Shown here piece after piece: positions 9,593-18,829 of a DNA stretch of 64,000 bases. A program made the translations under genes and the position numbers. The DNA comes from Pseudoxanthomonas broegbernensis (GTDB lineage Bacteria; Pseudomonadota; Gammaproteobacteria; Xanthomonadales; Xanthomonadaceae). The notes below the pieces were generated by a model, which had not been told where the DNA came from, ran no database searches, and was given only the letters and a program-made list of their open reading frames with translations. Within the stretch, counting starts at the first letter, position 1. Each line of letters begins with the position of its first letter. The stretch covers positions 47,773 through 111,772 of the forward strand of contig NZ_JACHGU010000006.1 in assembly GCF_014202435.1 (NCBI RefSeq). Direction: 5' to 3'.

Positions 9593-9726
9593 GCAGGAAC
9601 CGGCTTCAGTCGGCGACATCTTCCCGGTGCCGGGCATCGCCGGCACATGGCGGTCGCCGATCATACCCGGCTCCTAAAAGCGCCTCTCGCAGCCTTCTCC
9701 CGCAGGAGCCGGCATCAGTCGGCGAC
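9593..9726. repeat. REP-like palindromic repeats (three copies)
   Basis: Two units face each other: GCAGGAACCGGCTTCAGTCG at 9593 and its inverted counterpart CGCCGATCATACCCGGCTCC near 9656-9675. A third direct copy (GCAGGAGCCGGCATCAGTCG) starts at 9702. The same unit recurs at 11425, 14450, 32001 and 45988, always between genes, as expected for a REP/BIME family. Confidence 0.75.
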
Positions 9727-9974
9727 CTCTCCGAAGCCGGCATGCCCCCGCTCCCGGCGAACCGGCTGCCCGCTGCATCCGCCTCCGGTCGAATACCCCC
9801 GTCGCTTTCCCGCTGCCCCGCCTTCGACGCCGGGGAAGAAATTTTTTCCCGCCCGGACCTAAACTCCCGCCACGCCGCGCCGTTAAACCCTGTCGGCGGG
9901 CGACCGCCACCGTGGCGCAGCGGCACACAGCCGGCGGGGATACCGGAAGACGCAAAAAGTTCCGGCAAGTCCTC

Positions 9975-10001
9975 TAAAGGTTCTTGACAAAGCGCCGTTA
10001 T
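9975..10001 (+). promoter_or_regulatory. Sigma-28 (FliA) promoter of fliC
   Basis: TAAAGGTT and GCCGTTAT are separated by exactly 11 bases, matching the FliA consensus TAAAGTTT-N11-GCCGATAA. Transcription would start near 10008, giving a leader of about 100 bases before the fliC ATG at 10108. Confidence 0.88.
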
Positions 10002-10107
10002 TCATACCAGCAGCGGCACCGGTCAGCTTGATGACCCCCCTGCGGAGGCTCCGGCCAAGGCAAACCACATCCTTCCGCCGGGATAGAACGCTTAGAGGAG
10101 AATCAAA

Positions 10108-11304
10108 ATGGCACAAGTCATCAATACAAACGTGATGTCGCTGAACGCGCAGCGCAACCTGAACACCACCAGCGCGAGCCTGGCGACCACCATCCAGCGC
10201 CTGTCCTCGGGCCTGCGCATCAACAGTGCGAAGGACGATGCCGCCGGCCTGGCGATCTCGGAGCGCTTCACCACCCAGATCCGCGGCCTGGACGTGGCCG
10301 TGCGCAACGCCAACGACGGCATCTCGCTGGCCCAGACCGCCGAAGGCGCGATGGTCGAGATCAGCAACAACCTGCAGCGCATCCGCGAGCTGTCGGTGCA
10401 GTCGGCCAACGCCACCAACTCCGATTCCGATCGCCAGGCGCTGAACGCCGAAGTCACCCAGTTGCTGTCGGAAATCGACCGCGTCGCCAACCAGACCAGC
10501 TTCAACGGCACCAAGCTGCTCGACGGCAGCTTCTCCGGCCAGTTGTTCCAGGTCGGCGCCAACGCGGGCCAGACGATCGGCATCAACAGCATCGTCGATG
10601 CCAACATCGAGGCGCTGGGCAAGGCCGGCTTCGCCGAGGCCCAGGTGTCGGACAGCTCGGTCATCGCTTCCGGCACGGCCGCCGGCGCCGGCGGCCTGTC
10701 CGGCATGCAGGTCAACGGCAAGGCCATCGCCAACGTGAAGATCGCCGTGGGCGACACCCACACCGACGTGGCCAAGAAGGTGGCCGCCGCGATCAACGAG
10801 AGCATGGACCAGACCGGCGTATACGCTTCCATCGACGCCGCCACCGGCGCGCTGAAGCTGGAGTCGCTGAAGGCGGGCGAGGACTTCACCTTCACCGCCG
10901 GCGCGCTCACCGGCACCACGGGCCTGACCTACGACGCCAGCGGCATCGTGGCGGCGACGGTGGCCGCCAACGTCACCGCCAACGGCTCCAGCTTCCTGAA
11001 GGACCTGGACATCTCCACCTTCCAGGGCGCTCAGCGGGCGATGGAGATCGTGGACAAGGCGCTGACCTCGGTGAGCGGTTCGCGGGCGGAGATGGGCGCG
11101 GTGCAGAACCGCTTCACCTCCACCATCGCCAACCTGAACACCACCTCCGAGAACCTGTCCGCTTCGCGCAGCCGCATCCGCGACGCCGACTACGCCAAGG
11201 AGACCGCGGAGCTGACCCGCACGCAGATCCTGCAGCAGGCCGGTACCGCGATGCTGGCCCAGGCCAACGCCTCGACCCAGAACGTGTTGAGCCTGCTGGG
11301 CTGA
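10108..11304 (+). CDS. fliC: Flagellin FliC
   Basis: This is the filament subunit, 398 residues, and the only flagellin in the window. The D0/D1 N-terminus ([20 protein letters not shown]) and C-terminus ([20 protein letters not shown], ending NVLSLLG) are canonical. Residues 30-51 correspond to the flg22 epitope ([20 protein letters not shown]); Asp43, the residue linked to FLS2 recognition in Xanthomonas campestris, is present. A TLR5-type LQRIRELS motif is near residue 89. The central region (about 170-300) is short and Ser/Thr/Ala-rich, suited to surface glycosylation. A sigma-28 promoter lies upstream and a terminator follows. Confidence 0.98.
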   Translation: MAQVINTNVMSLNAQRNLNTTSASLATTIQRLSSGLRINSAKDDAAGLAISERFTTQIRGLDVAVRNANDGISLAQTAEGAMVEISNNLQRIRELSVQSANATNSDSDRQALNAEVTQLLSEIDRVANQTSFNGTKLLDGSFSGQLFQVGANAGQTIGINSIVDANIEALGKAGFAEAQVSDSSVIASGTAAGAGGLSGMQVNGKAIANVKIAVGDTHTDVAKKVAAAINESMDQTGVYASIDAATGALKLESLKAGEDFTFTAGALTGTTGLTYDASGIVAATVAANVTANGSSFLKDLDISTFQGAQRAMEIVDKALTSVSGSRAEMGAVQNRFTSTIANLNTTSENLSASRSRIRDADYAKETAELTRTQILQQAGTAMLAQANASTQNVLSLLG

Positions 11305-11362
11305 TTCCAGCCGAGGCGGTTCTCCAGGCTCCAGGGGAGCGCCGCACTTGCGGCGCCGGCAA

Positions 11363-11389
11363 CCCCTCCCGGAAACGGGAGGGGTTTTT
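11363..11389 (+). terminator. Rho-independent terminator of fliC
   Basis: A perfect nine-pair stem CCCCTCCCG/CGGGAGGGG with a GAAA tetraloop is followed directly by five T residues, 58 bases after the fliC stop. It is the strongest intrinsic terminator in the window and separates the flagellin transcript from fliD. Confidence 0.95.
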
Positions 11390-11424
11390 CTTTGCGCCGC
11401 CCCGCCTTGCGCCTACCTGCACGC

Positions 11425-11513
11425 GTAGGAGCCGGCTTCGGCCGGCGATACCTTTCCGGGCCGGAGACGCCCCGGGCACGGGCATGACGGTCGCCGGCCA
11501 TATCCGGCTGCCA
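11425..11513. repeat. REP-like inverted pair
   Basis: The unit GTAGGAGCCGGCTTCGGCCG starts at 11425 and continues GCGATA. Its inverted partner (GTCGCCGGCCATATCCGGCT, 11490-11509) lies 60 bases on. The arrangement matches the pair after flgL. Confidence 0.75.
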
Positions 11514-11612
11514 CAGGGAACAGGCAAGTGCGGCCGCCTCCCGTTCCTGGCACAGCGGCCCGCCCTCCCCCGGCCGTGGAACGGGAATTGCATCCTGCGG
11601 GGGATGCCGGGC

Positions 11613-11639
11613 TAAAGTCCGGCCGGCCAAGGCCGCTAC
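11613..11639 (+). promoter_or_regulatory. Sigma-28 (FliA) promoter of fliD
   Basis: TAAAGTCC and GCCGCTAC are separated by 11 bases. The predicted start near 11646 gives a 45-base leader to the fliD ATG. Confidence 0.83.
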
Positions 11640-11691
11640 CGACCATGGTGCCCGCCGCGATCGCGGCCGGTGCGACAGGAGAACCTACGAC

Positions 11692-13050
11692 ATGGCGACC
11701 ATCAGCTTCAGCGGGCTGGGCTCGGGCCTGGACATCGGCAGCCTGGTCGACCAACTGGTCGCGGCCGAGCGCAGGCCCGCGGAAAGGACCATCACCAGCA
11801 GCGCCAGCAAGATCAACTCCCAGCTCTCGGCCCTGGGCACGCTCAAGAGCAGCTACAGCAACCTGCAGGCGGCGCTGCTGAAGCTCACCGCCAGCATCGG
11901 TACGCCCAGCCATAGCACCAGCGTGGACAGCAACGCCGGCTTCACCGCCAGCGCCGGCAGTTCGGCCGCCGCCGGGCGCTACGAGGTCGAGGTGATCGCC
12001 CTGGCCCAGTCCCACAAGCTCGCCTCCGGCGCGTTCGCCGAGGACGCGGCGGTCGGCAGCGGCACCCTGCACATCGGCTTTGGCGACAAGACCCTGGACG
12101 TGGCCATCGACGCCGACGCCACGCTCGAGCAGATCGCGCGGGCGGTCAACCGCGCCGCCGGCGGCAGCGGCGTCACCGCCAGCGTGGTCAACGCCGACGA
12201 CGGCCAGCACCTGGTCTTCAACGCCACCGGGCCCGGCAGCGCCGGCGCCCTGACCATCACCACCAGCGGCGGCGACGGCGGATTGGCGGCACTGGTCTAC
12301 GACCCCGACAACGGCGCCGCCACCCTGCAGGAGGTGGTCGCCGCCACGGACGCCAGGCTCAAGGTGGATGGATTCGAGCGCACCGCCACCAGCAACGCGG
12401 TGGCCGACCTGGTGCCCGGCCTGACCCTGAACCTGACCAAGGCCAAGCCCGGCGAGACCTTCGCCGTGCGGGTCGCCCGCGACGACGGCGCGCTCAAGAG
12501 CAACCTGCAGTCGCTGGTGGGCGCCTTCAACGCGGCCAATACCGTGCTGCGCTCGGTCAGCAGCTACAACGCCGAGACCAAGACCGCCTCGATCCTGACC
12601 GGCGATGCGATGGTGCGCGGCATGCAGCAGCAGTTGCGCAGCCTGGTCGGCAGCAACGTCAGCGAACTCATGGCGCTCGGGGTCACCATCGCCAAGGACG
12701 GAACGCTGAGCCTGGATTCGGCCAAGTTCGACAGCGCCATGGCCGCCGACCCGGACTCCCTGAACAAGCTGTTCGGCAAGGAAGGCACGCTTTCCACCCG
12801 TTTCGACGCGCTGCTCAAGGGCGTGCTGGACAGCCACAGCGGCAGCCTCACCCTGCGCACGAACGGCCTGAACAAGCGCATCGACGGCCTCTCCGACCAG
12901 ATGGATGCACTGAACCGGCGGATGGAGGCGGTGGAGGCGCGCTACCTGGCGCAATTCACCGCGATGGACACGCTGGTGGCGCAGATGCAGAGCACCAGCT
13001 CCTACCTGACCCAGCAACTGTCCGCCCTGCAGGCGAAGACGAACAAATAA
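11692..13050 (+). CDS. fliD: Filament cap protein FliD (HAP2)
   Basis: FliD caps the filament tip and folds incoming flagellin. The 452-residue product starts ATISFSGLGSGLDIGSLVDQ, the family hallmark, followed by a coiled helix that includes the LSALGTLKSSYSNLQ stretch. The C-terminal coiled coil (about 385-450) includes NKRIDGLSDQMDALNRRMEA and ends with MDTLVAQMQSTSSYLTQQLS. Length and ends are normal. The ribosome site caggaga lies eight bases before ATG. Its TAA stop doubles as the first bases of the fliS promoter. Confidence 0.97.
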   Translation: MATISFSGLGSGLDIGSLVDQLVAAERRPAERTITSSASKINSQLSALGTLKSSYSNLQAALLKLTASIGTPSHSTSVDSNAGFTASAGSSAAAGRYEVEVIALAQSHKLASGAFAEDAAVGSGTLHIGFGDKTLDVAIDADATLEQIARAVNRAAGGSGVTASVVNADDGQHLVFNATGPGSAGALTITTSGGDGGLAALVYDPDNGAATLQEVVAATDARLKVDGFERTATSNAVADLVPGLTLNLTKAKPGETFAVRVARDDGALKSNLQSLVGAFNAANTVLRSVSSYNAETKTASILTGDAMVRGMQQQLRSLVGSNVSELMALGVTIAKDGTLSLDSAKFDSAMAADPDSLNKLFGKEGTLSTRFDALLKGVLDSHSGSLTLRTNGLNKRIDGLSDQMDALNRRMEAVEARYLAQFTAMDTLVAQMQSTSSYLTQQLSALQAKTNK

Positions 13051-13074
13051 AGGATGGGCCGGCCGCGCCGATAA
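13048..13074 (+). promoter_or_regulatory. Sigma-28 (FliA) promoter of fliS, overlapping the fliD stop
   Basis: TAAAGGAT and GCCGATAA (a perfect -10 box) are separated by 11 bases. The first three bases of the -35 box are the fliD stop codon. Transcription would start near 13081, 57 bases before the fliS ATG. Confidence 0.83.
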
Positions 13075-13137
13075 CCTAGGCACAGCCTTTCCCGTGCGCA
13101 CCACACCGTCCCGCACACCCGATTGCAGGAGAACGCC

Positions 13138-13566
13138 ATGCTTGGGTCCAGCCGCCGATACGCCGAGCAGTACCGCAAACTCGAAGTGTCCGGCAACGTG
13201 ATGGATGCCGACCCGCACAGACTCGTCGCCCTGCTGTTGTCGGGCGCCTGCGAACGCATCCGCCTGGCCAAGGCCTGCCTGGACCAGGGCGACCTGGCGC
13301 GCAAGGGCAAGGCCATCGGCGAGGCCTGCGCGATCGTCGGCCACCTCAACGGCTCGCTCGACCATGAGGCCGGCGGCGAGCTGGCCGGCAACCTGTCGTC
13401 GCTGTACGACTACCTGGTCCAGCGCCTGACCGAGGCCAACCTGCACAACGACCATGCCGCGCTGGACGAGGCGCTGGGCCTGCTGGGCGAGATCGATGCG
13501 GCCTGGAACGCCATTCCCGCCGAGCAGCGCCAGGCGGCGCCCGCGGTGCTGGAGACCGCCAGGTGA
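13138..13566 (+). CDS. fliS: Flagellin export chaperone FliS
   Basis: FliS binds the C-terminal flagellin helix in the cytoplasm and prevents early polymerisation. From the ATG at 13138 (site caggag, nine bases upstream) it has 142 residues, near the normal 125-135. The pattern is typical: an N-terminal YAEQYRKLEVSGNVMDADPH, then RLVALLLSGACERIRLAKAC, and a central ELAGNLSSLYDYLVQRLTEA, the family's LYDY motif. It has its own sigma-28 promoter and overlaps the next gene by four bases. Confidence 0.95.
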   Translation: MLGSSRRYAEQYRKLEVSGNVMDADPHRLVALLLSGACERIRLAKACLDQGDLARKGKAIGEACAIVGHLNGSLDHEAGGELAGNLSSLYDYLVQRLTEANLHNDHAALDEALGLLGEIDAAWNAIPAEQRQAAPAVLETAR

Positions 13567-13865
13567 ACGCCGTGGCGGCCCCGCTCGACCAGTTACACGA
13601 GGACCTGGCCAGCCTGCGCCGTGCGCTGGACAGCGAGGACTTCGTCCAGGCCGGCGAAGTCCTCGCCAGCCACGACCGGCGCCTGCGCGAGTACATCGAG
13701 ACCGTCGGCCAGCAGGCTCCGCTGCAGGCGTTGCGCGAACTTCTGGAGCTGCAGCACCGCATCCAGAGCGACATGTCCGCGGCGCGCGAACAAGCCGCCA
13801 CGGCCCTGCGCGGCCTGCGCCAGTCCGGCCAGGCCAGCCACAGCTACCGGCAGAGCGCGCGATGA
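13563..13865 (+). CDS. FliT-like flagellar chaperone
   Basis: This small all-helical protein (100 residues) starts in an ATGA overlap with fliS and ends in an ATGA overlap with the next gene. FliT chaperones FliD and in enterics also modulates FlhDC; it follows fliS in most genomes. Sequence support is weak because the family diverges. What can be seen is two or three amphipathic helices, with E-S-D-F-V-Q-A near residue 24, then HDRRLREYIETVGQQAPLQA and LRELLELQHRIQSDM. The short size and charged helical character fit, so FliT-like is inferred from context and architecture. Confidence 0.65.
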   Translation: MNAVAAPLDQLHEDLASLRRALDSEDFVQAGEVLASHDRRLREYIETVGQQAPLQALRELLELQHRIQSDMSAAREQAATALRGLRQSGQASHSYRQSAR

Positions 13866-14443
13866 ACGCGGGCTGGCCCCAGGCGGCGCAGGCTGCCGAG
13901 GCCGGCCTGTTCGGCGACACCCTCAGTTGCGACGCGGTGCTGCCGGCCGACTTCCGCGCCGGCGTCGCCGGTTCCGGCCGCCTGCCGCAGGCCGAGGCGC
14001 TGCTGCTGAGCCTGGCGCAGGTCGAGGACCTGCGCGGCGAGGAAGGCGGCGAGGAAAAGCGCGGCGAACTGCCGCTGCTCGCCCAGCGCATGGATGCCAA
14101 GCTGGACCTGATGCTGGTGCTGCTGGGGCGCCTGGTCCGCCAATCCCTGGATGCCCTGCCCGCCCGTACCCTGCGCTGGTCGGCGCGCGGCCTGCGCCTG
14201 CGCCTGGAAGCGGGGACGCCGGCACCGGCGACGGACACGCCGGGCCTGCTGCGGCTGCAACCCTCGGACTGGCTGCCGGACGAACTGGAGCTTCCGGCCA
14301 GCGTGGCGGCGACCGCCTCCGACGATGGCGGCCTGTGGCTGTGGCTACGCTTCCCGGTGCTGCCGACCGGACTGGAAGAAGCGATGGGCCGCCAGTTGTT
14401 CCGCATGCACCGGCGCCAGATCGCCGACGCGCGCCGGCGCTGA
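13862..14443 (+). CDS. Atypical PilZ-like protein, possible c-di-GMP effector
   Basis: The product has 193 residues and no membrane segment. Residues 45-105 form a long helix containing LPLLAQRMDAKLDLMLVLLG, which could oligomerise. A short beta-rich part follows, with LRWSARGLRLRLE near 100 and LWLWLRFPVLPTGLEEAMGR near 160, ending HRRQIADARRR. This helix-plus-beta layout resembles the tetrameric atypical PilZ proteins described in Xanthomonas, and a PilZ gene often sits here beside fliS. The classical RxxxR and DxSxxG c-di-GMP motifs are not obvious, so ligand binding is uncertain. It is coupled to the FliT-like gene by ATGA overlap. Confidence 0.55.
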   Translation: MNAGWPQAAQAAEAGLFGDTLSCDAVLPADFRAGVAGSGRLPQAEALLLSLAQVEDLRGEEGGEEKRGELPLLAQRMDAKLDLMLVLLGRLVRQSLDALPARTLRWSARGLRLRLEAGTPAPATDTPGLLRLQPSDWLPDELELPASVAATASDDGGLWLWLRFPVLPTGLEEAMGRQLFRMHRRQIADARRR

Positions 14444-14449
14444 TCCGTT

Positions 14450-14474
14450 GCAGGAGCCGGTTCGGCCGGCGACC
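14450..14474 (+). repeat. REP-like unit
   Basis: A single copy (GCAGGAGCCGGTTCGGCCGG, then CGACC) lies directly after the PilZ-like gene. It is the same family as the units at 9593, 11425, 32001 and 45988. Confidence 0.65.
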
Positions 14475-14599
14475 CTTTACCGGAGCCGCAAGAGGCCACG
14501 CGCCGCCCATCCATCGCGCCCGCCATCCCCCCGCGCCTACAAATCGCAGGGACGATCGGCTAAGGTGGTTCCCGGCATACGGGGAACGATTGCCCATCC

Positions 14600-15238
14600 G
14601 TGCGAGTCCTGATCGTTGACGACCACACCCTGGTCCGTGCCGGCCTGAGCCGGTTGTTGCAGACCTTCGCCGGGGTGGACGTGGTGGCCGAGGCCAGCAA
14701 TGCCGACCAGGCCATCGACCTGGCCGCGATCCATCGCCCCGACCTGGTCCTGCTCGATCTTTCCCTGCCCGGCCGCACCGGCCTGGAAGCGCTGAGCGGC
14801 ATCCTCCAGCGCGCGCCCGAGACCCGCGTGGTGATGATGTCCATGTACGACGACCCGCTGCACGTGCGCGATGCGCTGGACCGCGGCGCGGCGGGCTTCG
14901 TGGTCAAGGACGCCGCGCCCCTGGAGCTGGAACTGGCCCTGCGCACGGCCGCCGGCGGCGAGGTGTTCCTCAGCCCGCGCATCTCCGCGCGCATGATCGC
15001 CCCCCTGCTCGGCCGCGCCCGGTCCAAGCCCGAGGGCGTGGCCGCGCTGCCGCCGCGCCAGCGCGAGATCCTGGCCCAGATCGGCCGCGGCCTGAGCAGC
15101 AAGGAGATCGCCGCCGACCTGGGAATCAGCGTGAAGACGGTGGAGACGCACCGGGCCAGGATGATGGAAGCCCTGGGCTGCCGGCGCGCCAACGAACTGG
15201 TGCTGCTGGCGGTCAAGCACCGCCAGGAACTGGACTGA
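14600..15238 (+). CDS. Orphan NarL/FixJ-family response regulator
   Basis: The 212-residue product has a receiver domain (1-120) with acidic pair Asp7-Asp8, phospho-acceptor Asp53 in LVLLDLSLPGRTGLE, Ser86 in MSMYD and Lys103 in VVKDAAP. A LuxR-type helix-turn-helix (about 148-205) follows: LPPRQREILAQIGRGLSSKE, then IAADLGISVKTVETHRARMM. All catalytic residues are present. The start is GTG with no clear ribosome site, so expression may be low or the leader short. No partner histidine kinase is adjacent. Its place beside rpoN and fleQ suggests a flagellar or surface regulon, but the target genes are unknown. Confidence 0.85.
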   Translation: MRVLIVDDHTLVRAGLSRLLQTFAGVDVVAEASNADQAIDLAAIHRPDLVLLDLSLPGRTGLEALSGILQRAPETRVVMMSMYDDPLHVRDALDRGAAGFVVKDAAPLELELALRTAAGGEVFLSPRISARMIAPLLGRARSKPEGVAALPPRQREILAQIGRGLSSKEIAADLGISVKTVETHRARMMEALGCRRANELVLLAVKHRQELD

Positions 15239-15266
15239 GCCCGGGCGAACGGCGATTTTTCGCCGC

Positions 15267-15288
15267 ACGGCGCCGAGGCGCCGTTTTT
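15267..15288 (+). terminator. Intrinsic terminator after the NarL-type regulator
   Basis: The stem ACGGCGC/GCGCCGT with loop CGAG is followed by five T residues, counting the last stem base. It lies 29 bases after the stop. A smaller hairpin (CGGCG-ATTTTT-CGCCG) precedes it. Confidence 0.85.
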
Positions 15289-15301
15289 CATGTGGGGGAA
15301 A

Positions 15302-15320
15302 CCCCTACAACGAGTAGGGG
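15302..15320. promoter_or_regulatory. Inverted repeat upstream of rpoN, possible operator
   Basis: A perfect seven-base inverted repeat, CCCCTAC-AACGA-GTAGGGG, is centred 118 bases before the rpoN ATG. GGGGAAAC flanks it on the left (15295) and overlaps its right arm (15317). It has no following T-tract, so it is not a terminator. It could be a transcription-factor site or an mRNA hairpin; no regulator can be assigned. Confidence 0.4.
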
Positions 15321-15428
15321 AAACAATGACCCCACTCAGGTTAGTCCCGATTCAGTTTCCGACGCATGGGGTCCACGATGCCTCCATGGTGCCGGGGAGC
15401 CGGCGCAGTCCGGGGAAGGGGAATCGCG

Positions 15429-16865
15429 ATGAAAGCCACCACGTCGGTCCAAATGAGCCAGCAACTGCACCTGACCCCGCAGTTGCTGCAATCGATCCGC
15501 CTGCTGCAGCTCGACGCGCAACAGTTGCAGATGGAAATAACCCGGGTGCTCGAACAGAACCCGATGCTCGAACTGGACGAGGAAAACGCGACCGTCGCCG
15601 CCGACGGCGAGAACGACGCCGCGGACGCGGACAGCGCCGGCCTGGAAACCGCCGCCTTCGACGAACTGCCCGAACCGTCGATGTGGGACGTGCCCAGCGC
15701 CGGCTGGAGCGGCGAAGGCGAGGACCGGATGCAGCGCATCGCCGAGCCGGGGTCCAGCGACCCGTTCGTGCGCGTGCTGGAGCGCCTGTCCCTGGAACTG
15801 GACCCGAAGTCGCTGGAGATCGCCGGCTTCTGGCTGGAACACTGCGACGATGCCGGCTACCTGGACGGCGATCATTCCGCCCTGCTGCTGCGCGCCTGCG
15901 CCCGCTTCGACGTGGCCGCCGAGCGGATCGAGGCCATCCGCCAGCACCTGCTGCACGGCGAGCCGGCCGGCCTGGCCGCGCGCGATGCCGGCGAATGCCT
16001 GCGCGCCCAGCTCGCCGCCCTGCCCTCGCCCTGCGCCGGCCGGCCGCTGGCCGCCCGCATCCTCGAACACTGCCTGGCCGAGCTGGCCGCCCACGACCAC
16101 GCGGCCATCGCCCGCCGCCTGGAGGCGGAGGCCGGCGACGTGGCCGAGGCCGTGGGCCTGATCCTGTCCCTGCAGCCGCGCCCGGCCCAGGCCGAGGCCG
16201 ATCCCGCCGATGCCGGCTACGTGATCCCCGACGTGGTGGTGTGGCACGGCGGCGGCCAGTGGCGGGTGGCGCTGAACCCGGCCACCGCGCCGAAACTGAA
16301 CGTCAACGCCGGCTACGAGCGCGCCCTGGCCCAGGCCGGCGACGGCGAAGGCGCCGGCCGCCTGCGCGAGCTGCTGCAGGAAGCCCGCTGGCTGACCCGC
16401 GGCCTGTCGATGCGCTACGACACCCTGCTGCGCACGGCCAAGGTGATCGTCGAGCGCCAGGCCGCGTTCCTGGAGCGCGGCGACGAGGCCATGGCCCCGC
16501 TGACCCTGAAGGAAGTGGCCGACGCCATCGGCATGCACGAGTCCACCGTCTCGCGCATCACCAGCGGCAAGTACGTGCAGACCCCGCGCGGCACCTTCGA
16601 ACTGAAGCACTTCTTCGCCGTGCGCCTGGAAGGGGCCAGCGTCTCCGGCGCGGCGGTGCGGGCCATGGTCCGCCGCCTGATCGAGTCCGAGCCGGCCAGC
16701 CGGCCGCTGGCCGACGATGCCATCGCCGCCCTGCTCGCCCGCCAGGGCGTGAATATCGCGCGCCGCACCGTGGCCAAGTATCGTGAGCAACTGTCCATCG
16801 CCCCGGCGCGCGAACGCCGCCGCGGCGCCGTGCCCCCCACCCCGGCCCTCGCCAGCGCCGGCTGA
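15429..16865 (+). CDS. rpoN: RNA polymerase sigma-54 factor RpoN (flagellar copy)
   Basis: Sigma-54 directs polymerase to GG-N10-GC promoters and needs an AAA+ activator such as FleQ. The N-terminal activator-interacting region (QMSQQLHLTPQLLQSIRLLQ, then LDAQQLQMEITRVLEQNPML) is intact. An acidic region follows, then the core-binding region, a helix-turn-helix (TLKEVADAIGMHESTVSRIT) and the RpoN box (ARRTVAKYREQL) near residue 455. The frame is open upstream, but ATG 15429 gives the normal N-terminus; the product has 478 residues. In Xanthomonas this position is the second copy, rpoN2, dedicated to flagella. vemR follows 16 bases later. Confidence 0.96.
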   Translation: MKATTSVQMSQQLHLTPQLLQSIRLLQLDAQQLQMEITRVLEQNPMLELDEENATVAADGENDAADADSAGLETAAFDELPEPSMWDVPSAGWSGEGEDRMQRIAEPGSSDPFVRVLERLSLELDPKSLEIAGFWLEHCDDAGYLDGDHSALLLRACARFDVAAERIEAIRQHLLHGEPAGLAARDAGECLRAQLAALPSPCAGRPLAARILEHCLAELAAHDHAAIARRLEAEAGDVAEAVGLILSLQPRPAQAEADPADAGYVIPDVVVWHGGGQWRVALNPATAPKLNVNAGYERALAQAGDGEGAGRLRELLQEARWLTRGLSMRYDTLLRTAKVIVERQAAFLERGDEAMAPLTLKEVADAIGMHESTVSRITSGKYVQTPRGTFELKHFFAVRLEGASVSGAAVRAMVRRLIESEPASRPLADDAIAALLARQGVNIARRTVAKYREQLSIAPARERRRGAVPPTPALASAG

Positions 16866-16881
16866 CCAGGAACACGTTGCC

Positions 16882-17258
16882 ATGCGTCACATCCGCGTCC
16901 TGCTGGTCGACGACCACGACGGCTTCATCAATGCGGCCATGCGCCACTTCCGCAAGATCGAGTGGCTGGAGGTCGCCGGCACCGCCGGCAATGGCCTGGA
17001 GGCGATCGAGCGCTCCGAGGCGCTGCGCCCGGACGCGGTGTTGATGGACCTGGCCATGCCGGAGATGGGCGGCCTGCAGGCCACCCGCCTGATCAAGACC
17101 CAGGACGACCCGCCCTACATCGTCATCGCCAGCCACTTCGACGACGCCGAGCATCGCGAGCACGCCATGCGCGCCGGCGCGGACAGCTTCGTCAGCAAGC
17201 TGTCCTACCTCCAGGAGGTGATGCCGATCCTGGAGCGGCTGGCACAAGAGGAGGCCAC

Positions 17259-17262
<4 letters not shown>
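16882..17262 (+). CDS. vemR: VemR-type single-domain response regulator
   Basis: The 126-residue receiver domain has no output domain: Asp10-Asp11, phospho-acceptor Asp56 ([13 protein letters not shown]), Ser86 (IASHFDD) and Lys109 (FVSKLSYL). In Xanthomonas campestris, VemR lies between rpoN2 and fleQ, is phosphorylated at Asp56, binds FleQ and affects motility, exopolysaccharide and virulence. Position, length and the Asp56 numbering all agree here. The frame is open further upstream, but ATG 16882 gives the proper receiver start. Its TGA overlaps the fleQ ATG, so the regulator and its likely partner are co-translated. Confidence 0.88.
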
Positions 17263-18746
<1,484 letters not shown>

Positions 18747-18757
18747 GGCGGCACGCC

Positions 18758-18773
18758 AGGCACACCATTTGCA
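18758..18773 (+). promoter_or_regulatory. Sigma-54 promoter of the glycosylation island
   Basis: AGGCACA-CCAT-TTGCA has GG and GC exactly ten bases apart, close to the TGGCACG-N4-TTGCA consensus. Transcription would begin near 18785, about 45 bases before the first island gene at 18830. This puts the island under RpoN and probably FleQ control. Confidence 0.78.
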
Positions 18774-18829
18774 TACCCGACGTGGCGACCGAATCCCGTA
18801 GGGGGAAGAACGGGCCACAGGAGGCCGCC

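Larger units (their letters stand above)
9567..10107 (+). other. 541-base flgL-fliC intergenic region
   Basis: There is no supported gene. The left part (9593-9726) holds three copies of a REP-like unit. The middle (9740-9960) shows no recognisable gene; it has an A/T-rich patch at 9838-9850 that contrasts with the surrounding GC. The right part has the flagellin sigma-28 promoter (9975-10001) and a roughly 100-base leader with a strong ribosome site (agaggag) ahead of fliC. The leader has GC-rich inverted segments but nothing I can assign to a known riboswitch. Confidence 0.6.
11305..11691 (+). other. 387-base fliC-fliD intergenic region
   Basis: There is no supported gene. In order it holds the fliC terminator (11363-11389), an inverted pair of REP-like units (11425-11513), about 100 bases with nothing recognisable, and the fliD sigma-28 promoter (11613-11639) with a roughly 45-base leader. 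Confidence 0.7.

Noticed and set aside
10008..10107. fliC leader as a riboswitch or structured regulator.
   Set aside because: There is a GC-rich inverted segment and a strong ribosome site, but nothing matching a known riboswitch. CsrA-type GGA sites are too common in this GC range to call.
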